A stretch of DNA of 16,948 nucleotides from an uncultured Muribaculaceae bacterium (GTDB lineage Bacteria > Bacteroidota > Bacteroidia > Bacteroidales > Muribaculaceae): NCBI GenBank assembly GCA_910584735.1, contig CAJUBM010000064.1, positions 1 through 16,948 on the forward strand, in the 5' to 3' direction. The position numbers and the translations under genes were made by a program. Below, piece after piece: positions 1-6,076 of the stretch. The notes under the pieces were generated by a model, which searched no databases, was not told the origin of the DNA, and was given only the letters and a program-made list of their open reading frames with translations. Position 1 is the stretch's first letter; every line of letters begins with the position of its first letter.

Positions 1-115
1 GTGGCGCCGGACCTCCGGGACGGCAGGCCACCCGAAAAGGCGGAGCCGGAAATTACCTCATTATCCACGGCCTTTGCTCTTCGGGTGGCCTGCCGTCCCG
101 GAGGTCCGGCGCCAC
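1..115. repeat. Long palindrome, family A, copy 1 (left end cut by window)
   Basis: A perfect 36-bp inverted repeat: the arm at 1-36, starting GTGGCGCCGGACC, is the exact reverse complement of 80-115, with a 43-nt spacer. The arms are GC-rich and would form a very stable hairpin in RNA or a cruciform in DNA. The sequence just outside the right arm (AAGTTACCTCC) recurs outside copy 2 at 2294-2478, so the repeat unit extends past the GC-rich core; its left flank lies off the window. The right arm ends 46 nt before the first start codon of the channel operon. No transposase or ORF lies in the spacer. It could be a REP/BIME-like or MITE-like dispersed repeat; which one cannot be told from two copies. 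Confidence 0.9.
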
Positions 116-161
116 TAAAAAGTTACCTCCGTTGAATGTCTAATTATCCAAATATTTACAA

Positions 162-341
162 ATGGGCTTCTGGAAAAACCTTTTCGCTATTTTGGGCATC
201 GACTTTATCACCGGAGGTCGCATCCTTGACGGTCGCAAGGGTGGAATAGGATGTGGATGGATGGTAATTTTCATCATAATATTCTTTCCTATATGGCTTA
301 TATTCAAACTTTTTCAAATGATTTTCAGACGTAGAAAATGA
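162..341 (+). CDS. Small single-pass membrane protein, unrecognised (59 aa)
   Basis: This ATG-started ORF encodes 59 residues beginning MGFWKNLFAILG. A Gly-rich stretch (about residues 18-32) precedes a strongly hydrophobic segment at about 33-52 (WMVIFIIIFFPIWLIF), followed by a basic tail ending RRRK. That pattern predicts one membrane helix with a cytoplasmic C-terminus. Its TGA overlaps the next start codon (ATGA at 338-341), so the two are translationally coupled, and the channel gene follows in the same way. I do not recognise the family. The coupling to a channel makes an accessory or regulatory subunit conceivable, but that is inference. Being real rather than spurious is supported mainly by the overlap architecture and the sensible membrane topology. 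Confidence 0.62.
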   Translation: MGFWKNLFAILGIDFITGGRILDGRKGGIGCGWMVIFIIIFFPIWLIFKLFQMIFRRRK

Positions 342-514
342 AAATACCCGGATTAAGTTTTTCATGGAAACGCGCCATAGGTATCTCGGCGGCGAAACAG
401 AAAATAAGTCGTGCCACCGGCATACCGACCACACGTGGCGGTCTTGAACGCAAAATCGGAAGCGCCGTATTAGGCATCCTCACCGGCGGCAAAACAAAAC
501 GCAGACGGCGCTGA
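338..514 (+). CDS. Small basic protein, unrecognised (58 aa)
   Basis: The ORF encodes 58 residues beginning MKIPGLSFSWKRAIG. It is very basic (an internal KRAIG, a GLERKIG segment and an RRRR C-terminus) with a mildly hydrophobic patch near residues 41-50. Its start overlaps the stop of the preceding ORF (ATGA), and its own TGA is immediately followed by the ATG of the channel gene (TGAATG at 512-517). This is the tight spacing expected of one polycistronic message. No signal peptide or clear membrane helix is visible. It could bind nucleic acid, the inner membrane surface, or the channel; nothing in the sequence decides this and I do not recognise the family. Confidence 0.6.
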   Translation: MKIPGLSFSWKRAIGISAAKQKISRATGIPTTRGGLERKIGSAVLGILTGGKTKRRRR

Positions 515-2221
515 ATGGCATCGAAATTAAAACAGGAACTGGCTCGCGCCCTCGACGACAACCTGCACACCCGGCAATGGCACAACATTGTCGACTGGCT
601 CATAATAGCCATGATTCTGCTCAGCACGGCCGAGATATTCCTTTCAACATTTGACCTTGACCCGGGGCTGCGGCGTGTATTGAAATGGGTAGACATCACC
701 ACACTCATATTCTTCACCGTGGAAGTATCACTGCGCATATGGGTAGCCCCCGAGATTAATCCGTCATGGAAAGGGTGGCGGGGACGGATGCGCTATTGCT
801 TCTCTTTCTACGGCTTCATCGACATACTCTCTACCTTCCCTTTCTACCTGCAATGGCTCTTCCCTCTCCCGGCGATGGCTTTCAAGGCCCTGCGCACGGC
901 CAGAGTTATACGCACATTCCGCATAGGGCGTTACACCAAGTCGTTCAACCTCCTGAGCTCGGCCATCGCCGAGAAGCGCCACGAACTCATCGTGTCTATG
1001 CAGTTCCTCATAGTCATAACCTTTATATTGAGCCTTGTGCTCTTCTTCGCCGAACACGACAGCCAACCCGATGTCTACGATAACGGCGCAGTGTCCGTGA
1101 TATGGGCGTTCGCGCAGTATATCGGTGACCCGGGCCAATTTGCCGACACACCACCTGTGACAGCCGTAGGGCGCGTGGTAGCGTGTATCGTCGGCCTGTT
1201 GGGAATAGCCATCGTGGCCGTACCGACGGGTATAATCGGCGCCGGATTCACCGAAGCAATTGAGAAAAAGAACCACATGGAGGAAGTCCGCGAATCGGCC
1301 TCAAAGCTCCACGATGGTTTCGAACGCAAGCTCGACAGGCCTACAGGCCTACAGGTAGTACCACCTTTCCGGTCGGTTGACGATCTTCGTATAAGGCTGA
1401 ACATGAACACCGACCACCTTCAAGAGGCCGTAGAACACGGCCCCGGATTCCGCATAGTCAACCTTGCCGCCACAGTACCAACTACGGACAACTACCTTCC
1501 TGACCGCCTTGCCGTGGAACATTATCCGCAGAACCGTCCATACGGGTGCTGCATAGACCGTGGAGCGCGTCTCACCATCATAGCCCCGTCAAACATGATA
1601 GACCCGGGGCTGAGCCATTTCTGTTTCTATCTTGCCATGATTGGCGGATTCAACTATATCAGCCGCGAGACAGGACGCCGCGCGCCCTACAAATCATTCT
1701 TCGCCTACAAGAACCCAGACGATGTTATCGGGCTGAAAGAATATCTTGCCGACCTCGGCACCCTCGTAAAACCGGGCACCTGGACCCTTACCGTCCTTGC
1801 CGCCAGCGGGGCCTTGGAACCACCCTATCCCACGAACATCCATCTGTCAACAGGTGGGACCAAAGGGGACGGCCGCATGTCAGGCGCCGGGATGTTTCTA
1901 AGCGATGAGGCCTCCTATAGAAATTTTGCAGACACGCTCAGCGCCCGGTTAGGCACAGACCTCGGGCTGACGGTAGACCACCAGCAGTTCCACGACACAT
2001 CCTCGCCCAACAACTTCCTGCGCCGCAGCGGCTTATTCCTCAGAGCCGAGAATATAGTTATGAGAATAGAATGGAAACATCTTCTATGGTCGCAGAAACG
2101 CCTCGTACTTGCCCGCGACATAGCCTGCTCCTGCCACGAGGCACTCCTAAACAGCCCGATGCCATCACTACCACCCATCCTCAGACAGAAATCCATAGGT
2201 TACTCCGGCTACGACATCTAA
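515..2221 (+). CDS. Voltage-sensor-type ion channel with a large unknown cytosolic domain (568 aa)
   Basis: The N-terminal half has the six-helix layout of the voltage-gated cation channel superfamily: S1 about 24-45, S2 57-77, S3 96-113, S4 122-142, S5 158-178, pore loop 192-206, S6 218-245. S4 carries Arg at every third position (R127, R130, R133, R136, R139), a voltage-sensor signature. S6 ends in the usual glycine/proline-rich 'AVPTGIIGAGF'. The filter is not the K+ consensus TVGYGD: here it reads AQYIGDPG (200-207), keeping G204-D205 but with Tyr and Ile where the first Gly and the Tyr normally sit, so ion selectivity is uncertain. Residues about 250-285 are a charged linker. About 286-560 is a soluble domain I do not recognise, with no RCK or cyclic-nucleotide-binding motif visible. 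It starts directly on the stop of the preceding small gene and ends 73 nt before the second palindrome. Coding-strand bases are C-rich. Confidence 0.85.
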   Translation: MASKLKQELARALDDNLHTRQWHNIVDWLIIAMILLSTAEIFLSTFDLDPGLRRVLKWVDITTLIFFTVEVSLRIWVAPEINPSWKGWRGRMRYCFSFYGFIDILSTFPFYLQWLFPLPAMAFKALRTARVIRTFRIGRYTKSFNLLSSAIAEKRHELIVSMQFLIVITFILSLVLFFAEHDSQPDVYDNGAVSVIWAFAQYIGDPGQFADTPPVTAVGRVVACIVGLLGIAIVAVPTGIIGAGFTEAIEKKNHMEEVRESASKLHDGFERKLDRPTGLQVVPPFRSVDDLRIRLNMNTDHLQEAVEHGPGFRIVNLAATVPTTDNYLPDRLAVEHYPQNRPYGCCIDRGARLTIIAPSNMIDPGLSHFCFYLAMIGGFNYISRETGRRAPYKSFFAYKNPDDVIGLKEYLADLGTLVKPGTWTLTVLAASGALEPPYPTNIHLSTGGTKGDGRMSGAGMFLSDEASYRNFADTLSARLGTDLGLTVDHQQFHDTSSPNNFLRRSGLFLRAENIVMRIEWKHLLWSQKRLVLARDIACSCHEALLNSPMPSLPPILRQKSIGYSGYDI

Positions 2222-2293
2222 TTATATTCCAGCAATTTATTCAGCAACTATTCACAATCAGATAAACACTTTTAAACAAAAAATTCATAATCC

Positions 2294-2478
2294 GAGGTAA
2301 CTTCATAGTGGCGCCGGACCTCCGGGACGGCAGGCCACCCGAAGAGGCGGAGCGCAACTGCTATACACTAATGTAGTAAGCATTATATCAACATATTAAC
2401 GGATGATATATATGTTTCGCCCTGTCTCTTCGGGTTGCCTGCCGTCCCGGAGGTCCGGCGCCACTACGAAGTTACCAC
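2294..2478. repeat. Long palindrome, family A, copy 2, between convergent genes
   Basis: Core arms are 2308-2346 and 2426-2464 (39 bp, mismatches confined to one base near CCACCC). They are the same sequence as copy 1 at 1-115. The arms extend outward with few mismatches to about 2294 and 2478 (GGTAACTTCATAGT against ACTACGAAGTTACC). The 79-nt spacer is AT-rich and differs from that of copy 1, so the arms are conserved while the loop is not. It occupies most of the 318-bp gap between the channel gene (ending 2221, +) and the lipoprotein gene (ending 2540, -). A hairpin here could stop transcription or protect 3' ends from both directions. Apart from this palindrome I see nothing in 2222-2539. 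Confidence 0.9.
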
Positions 2479-2539
2479 CGCCAAGAGCATTATATAACAC
2501 TGGCCCTTAACGAAAGTTGTAAGATTTAGTCTTTAAACT

Positions 2540-4249
2540 TTAAAAAAGTATGTCAAGGTCAGTCCATAGGACATTGGAAAAGACTATTTCTTTACCCTGG
2601 CACTGAAAGTCGCCCGTACCGTAGTTATAGAGCCTTGCCACGACGGTAGTGAATGAAGACGCGTTACGATGGACGTTTTTGATAGTGAAAGAGCACAGGA
2701 TAGTCTCGTTAGGAGCCAGACGTGTGCTTATGTCGCCCGTACCCGACTGCGAGCCAAGCACGGCGAACGTGCCGGAATCCTTAGTATAGCGGTTCCCGAG
2801 ATTGTCAATGAAATAGGTGAAATTCGGGTTCTGCCATAACTTGAAGCCGCTAATGCTCTCGTCCGACGTATTCCTCACCTTATACATGAGAGTGACGTCA
2901 TTCCCGCTCTTATAGCATCCGTAGAATGTGACGGGAAGACGGTAGTCACACGATGATATGTCGCTACATGCACCGTAGGGCTTGAATTCCGCTATCGTCA
3001 TAGACACAGGTATGTCGATTGACTGGAAGGAGGTTGATATGTTGATGGTAGCATCATACTTCCCAGGTTCCAGATTAAAGCGGTTGACCGTGAAGTACAC
3101 TTTCACAGGCTGCCCTGCAACCGCATCACCCTCATATCGCGAGGCCATAAGCCATTTCTCACTCGTACTCACTCGGAAGTTGACATTTCTGTCAGCCTGA
3201 AACGAGAGAGCCATCTTATTCATATCGGTCGAGAAATCAAGAGATGCCACGTCAACCGTGATTTGTGGATCCGGTTCGGGAGCAGGGGGAGGAGTAGGAC
3301 GGTAATCAGGATTGAAATTGTCAAGATTCTCACATTCCAGCCCTAAGAAATCAATATATTTCCCGGCACAATTCCAGTCGCCCGTACCGTAGTTGTATAT
3401 CATAAGATGCGCGTCTATGCCATCGGCAGGCAGATTCTCTCCTATAGGGAATCTGTGCGAACACCTTATCGTCTCACCGCTACGCACGGGGGTAGAAATA
3501 TCGCCCGTACCCGACTGCGAGCCAAGCACAGAGGTAAGACCGCTATCCTTGTCATATCTTCTCCCGGCGGCATTGAAATATGTATAATTGGGATGCGACC
3601 ACAATTTCAAACCCCTTATATCGTCACCGTTGTTGGTGATGGTATATTCCAGGTTCATATACCCGTCGCGTTTGTAACAACCCGCAAACGTCACAACAAG
3701 GCGACTGTCACAGGAAGTTATCTTCTTGTAGCTTCCGAATGGAACGAATTCGGTAATATCGATTTCAACAGGAACCTCCTTCTTCACATCCTCAGTCTCT
3801 ACAATCAGGTTGCATCGGTGCGTACCCACATCCATTCCACGGCGGTTGGCATAGAGCGTTACCGTTGTCTTTCCCTCTTCCGAGATATTCCCGGCGTTCT
3901 TATCAACGAAGAGCCAGCCGTAATCACCCGACATCATCAGTTTATAAGGCGCAGAGAAATTAGCGGTCAGAGAAATATCCATTCTGTCGGCGTCAGAGTT
4001 GAATTTCACCGTACCGTCTGTGCCGGAAGGTGTTTCCACTGTAATTGCCGGCTGATTCTCCGGCGTATCGGGATCCTCAGGAGTATCAGGGGTATCAGGT
4101 TCGTCAGGAGTATCGGGTCTTTCAGGTGTGGGAGGCGCAGGAGGTTCCCCAGGGCCATCATCTTTGCCGCAGGACACAGTCATCAGTCCTGTAAGGCCGA
4201 AAATCATACACCCTACTATATATCTGGTTATTGTCTTAGAAAATTCCAT
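2540..4249 (-). CDS. Probable surface-exposed lipoprotein with two duplicated modules (569 aa)
   Basis: The start is put at the ATG at 4247-4249, two nt after the stop of the upstream gene; an in-frame TTG two codons earlier (4253-4255) would overlap that stop. A signal peptide ends in a lipobox-like MTVSC (Cys27), and the mature N-terminus CGKDDG is acidic like the surface-export signals of Bacteroidota lipoproteins. A Pro/Asp/Thr/Glu-rich linker (about residues 31-67, repeated PDTP units) follows. Then come two copies of one module, about 68-310 and 330-569, joined by a second Pro-rich linker. Each copy has a beta-rich part resembling BACON-type domains (inference) and a part with 'SCD.RL.VTF.GCYK' and 'LGSQSGTGDIST'. 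The conserved Cys pairs may be disulfides. The two copies share an exact 29-nt stretch (2733-2761 and 3501-3529). Function unknown; a cell-surface binding or adhesion role is only a guess. Confidence 0.8.
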   Translation of the reverse strand: MEFSKTITRYIVGCMIFGLTGLMTVSCGKDDGPGEPPAPPTPERPDTPDEPDTPDTPEDPDTPENQPAITVETPSGTDGTVKFNSDADRMDISLTANFSAPYKLMMSGDYGWLFVDKNAGNISEEGKTTVTLYANRRGMDVGTHRCNLIVETEDVKKEVPVEIDITEFVPFGSYKKITSCDSRLVVTFAGCYKRDGYMNLEYTITNNGDDIRGLKLWSHPNYTYFNAAGRRYDKDSGLTSVLGSQSGTGDISTPVRSGETIRCSHRFPIGENLPADGIDAHLMIYNYGTGDWNCAGKYIDFLGLECENLDNFNPDYRPTPPPAPEPDPQITVDVASLDFSTDMNKMALSFQADRNVNFRVSTSEKWLMASRYEGDAVAGQPVKVYFTVNRFNLEPGKYDATINISTSFQSIDIPVSMTIAEFKPYGACSDISSCDYRLPVTFYGCYKSGNDVTLMYKVRNTSDESISGFKLWQNPNFTYFIDNLGNRYTKDSGTFAVLGSQSGTGDISTRLAPNETILCSFTIKNVHRNASSFTTVVARLYNYGTGDFQCQGKEIVFSNVLWTDLDILF

Positions 4250-4251
4250 GG

Positions 4252-5646
4252 TCAATTGATGGCTACCTTTTCAACTTTGTTACCCTGACGGCGGATATAG
4301 ATTCCGGCAGACGGATTGTCGACCCTCATCCCCTGGAGGTTGTAATAGACAGCCTTGCCGCCATCCGCATCGGCGGCATCAGATACAACGGATTCAATAC
4401 CGCTCGTAGTCACGGCCCTTATGCGGAATATGTCGGAGGGTGCATCTAATCCTACAACAGCCCTGTTATATTCTCCTCCAAAAAATGCTATATCTATGGC
4501 ATTGCTTAATTCTACTAACATTGTTTCAACACCATTTTCAGACTCTTTGGAAATAGTTCCATAAAACATCTCGGAATCTACATCAGGAACATCACTGAAT
4601 GCTCCTAATTTAATAGCATTTGCAGTGTACAACAGATGAATATCATCTCCTGTTGTACAGGTATAGCCTGTTGCTTCAGTAATTGTCATAGTGATATTAT
4701 TATCAACAAGATATACTTTCTCAGAGTCGCGAGCATCGAATATAATGTGATGGTCTTCGCCATCATATGTCAGTGCAGGTATCTCCTCTTCTCCGGGAGC
4801 GAAAGGATTGATAAGGGCATACAAATGTGAAAAATCAGGATTAGGATGTATTTTCATATCACACTCCCATGTACGGGTCTTATCATCCTGCAAGACATAG
4901 GTACCGAAAAGATTTTCCTCTATCTGTGCCGTACATAAACGGTTCCAGTTTTTAACAAACGATAAATCTCGGTCTTCATCGTAATCAAGAACCAAATAAA
5001 AGTTCTCTACGGACGCCCACTGTCCTTCGGGGAAATCAGGTGATACAAGACCTAACACATTATATCCCAAACTGATTTCATCAAACCCGGTCCAATTATT
5101 ATGGCCCATAAAGCCAGCACCGCCATCAAGGTTGAACAGTCCGAGATTCTCATACTTGCCCGCATACGAAATGCCGGTCGCTATGGGGTTGTCCATGCTC
5201 GTGTTGTTTTCACCTGTAGGACTTGAAGAGATGAACACGTGGTCGGGGTCGGTAGCGTTGATGAAGAAGAACCGAGGTTTTGAGTCATCATACGCTATAT
5301 TCAGATGCGCCAAATTCTCACGCATCAGTTCATACTGGGCCTTGAAGGGTTCGTAGACGCAGTAGATGTTAGGGTTGTCGGGACTTCTGCGCACATCTAC
5401 CTCATACTTTATGGCTCTGGAAAGCATCAGCAGGTCATCCTCCAACAGGCATTTCCCAACGGATTCCCACTGCGAGAGGTCGACATCGCTTTCCGCCTTT
5501 GCGGACGCTTTCCGCACATCGGCGGTTTGTGACGGCACGTGTTTCTCGAACTTAGGCTCCAGCCGTAACTCTTTGTTTTCCTGTGCGGCCGAACATGCCA
5601 GCGCCGCCATGCAACTAATTGCAAAAAGTGTGTTTCTTATTCCCAT
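4252..5646 (-). CDS. Secreted protein of unknown function with Bacteroidales-type C-terminal tail (464 aa)
   Basis: The chosen ATG (5644-5646) gives a standard signal peptide, MGIRNTLFAISCMAALACSA. A GTG 33 nt upstream would add residues in front of it and run toward the structured-RNA region, so it is less likely. The cleavage type is ambiguous: 'ALAC' could be a weak lipobox, or signal peptidase I could cut after CSA. The body is acidic and aromatic with no catalytic motif I recognise ('FFINATDPDHVFISSSPTG', 'YLVLDYDEDRDLSF'). The last ~30 residues, 'VYYNLQGMRVDNPSAGIYI' then a Lys-rich end, match a tail I know from many secreted Bacteroidales proteins. It ends two nt before the lipoprotein start and is surely co-transcribed with it; the pair may form one envelope assembly (inference). 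No TAnnTTTG box was found just upstream. Confidence 0.77.
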   Translation of the reverse strand: MGIRNTLFAISCMAALACSAAQENKELRLEPKFEKHVPSQTADVRKASAKAESDVDLSQWESVGKCLLEDDLLMLSRAIKYEVDVRRSPDNPNIYCVYEPFKAQYELMRENLAHLNIAYDDSKPRFFFINATDPDHVFISSSPTGENNTSMDNPIATGISYAGKYENLGLFNLDGGAGFMGHNNWTGFDEISLGYNVLGLVSPDFPEGQWASVENFYLVLDYDEDRDLSFVKNWNRLCTAQIEENLFGTYVLQDDKTRTWECDMKIHPNPDFSHLYALINPFAPGEEEIPALTYDGEDHHIIFDARDSEKVYLVDNNITMTITEATGYTCTTGDDIHLLYTANAIKLGAFSDVPDVDSEMFYGTISKESENGVETMLVELSNAIDIAFFGGEYNRAVVGLDAPSDIFRIRAVTTSGIESVVSDAADADGGKAVYYNLQGMRVDNPSAGIYIRRQGNKVEKVAIN

Positions 5647-5699
5647 TTCCGGGTGTGATAATGAAGTTTCTCTTCCCACCCCCCTCGGAAAGAATCGGT

Positions 5700-5907
5700 T
5701 TTTGCTAATTCGAAAGCGCGGGAGTCGCTTACTCGTCCCAAATCCGTCCTGGCGGTGGAAGAAGCCAACTTATACCTGGGATTATAGCGATACTCCCGCG
5801 CCGTGAAACAACAGCGCGAGAGTGTCCACTTCTCCTGTATAAGTCTCCAAGCTTCCACACTTCAGACGGATTAGAAAAGTAAGACACTTTCGTGTTCTAA
5901 ATTTTTA
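5700..5907 (+). ncRNA. Candidate structured RNA (possibly Bacteroidales-1/6S-like); strand uncertain
   Basis: A three-way-junction fold can be drawn by eye. A closing stem pairs 5705-5712 (CTAATTCG) with 5867-5874 (CGGATTAG), continued by T-rich and A-rich runs. One long arm pairs 5716-5725 (GCGCGGGAGT) with 5792-5801 (ACTCCCGCGC), with inner helices CCCA/TGGG and TTGGC/GCCAG. A second arm covers about 5818-5865. The + strand is favoured because a small stem (TTAGAA 5871-5876 with TTCTAA 5895-5900) is followed by ATTTTTAT, like a terminator. I see no clear promoter on either strand. Long intergenic hairpins of this size recall the Bacteroidales-1/6S class, but I cannot match the sequence. The remaining stretch to 6031 holds one small GC-rich hairpin (about 5913-5934). 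Confidence 0.42.
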
Positions 5908-6031
5908 TAATGTCGCGCTCCTCCGGCGCCGACACCACAAAATTATGCATAAAAAGATATATTTCCAAATAGTGACCTGATTTTAAGAAAAATAATGAGG
6001 TTATTATGGCTGCAAATCAAGGGAAAATTCG

Positions 6032-6039
6032 TAACTTTG
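6032..6039 (+). promoter_or_regulatory. Bacteroidota -7 promoter box for pnp
   Basis: TAACTTTG matches the Bacteroides -7 consensus TAnnTTTG exactly, 37 nt before the pnp start, implying a 5' leader of roughly 30 nt. No good TTTG -33 element is visible at the expected 19-21 nt upstream, which is common for these promoters. The gap upstream is AT-rich. Confidence 0.6.
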
Positions 6040-6076
6040 CGCGATTTTAAGACGTTTAAACACATATATTTTCAGA

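Noticed and set aside
764..1276. 170-codon minus-strand ORF inside the channel gene
   Set aside because: Antisense to the membrane region of the channel, with no start context or recognisable motif.
1..2478. Palindromes at 1-115 and 2294-2478 as the ends of a transposon
   Set aside because: Each copy is a complete palindrome with its own spacer, not a single terminal repeat, and no transposase lies between them. No target-site duplication can be tested because the left flank is cut off.
4250..4255. TTG start giving two more residues to the duplicated lipoprotein
   Set aside because: The ATG at 4247-4249 gives the standard signal peptide and sits 2 nt after the preceding stop; the TTG would overlap that stop for no gain.
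3407..4288. 293-codon + strand ORF opposite the duplicated lipoprotein
   Set aside because: It lies wholly antisense to a gene with a clear signal peptide and internal duplication. Its own protein is Arg/His-rich without domain structure.
5637..5858. 73-codon minus-strand ORF upstream of the secreted protein
   Set aside because: It runs across the candidate structured RNA, overlaps the start of the real gene, and looks like chance reading of paired RNA segments. I would revisit it only if orthologues show codon bias.
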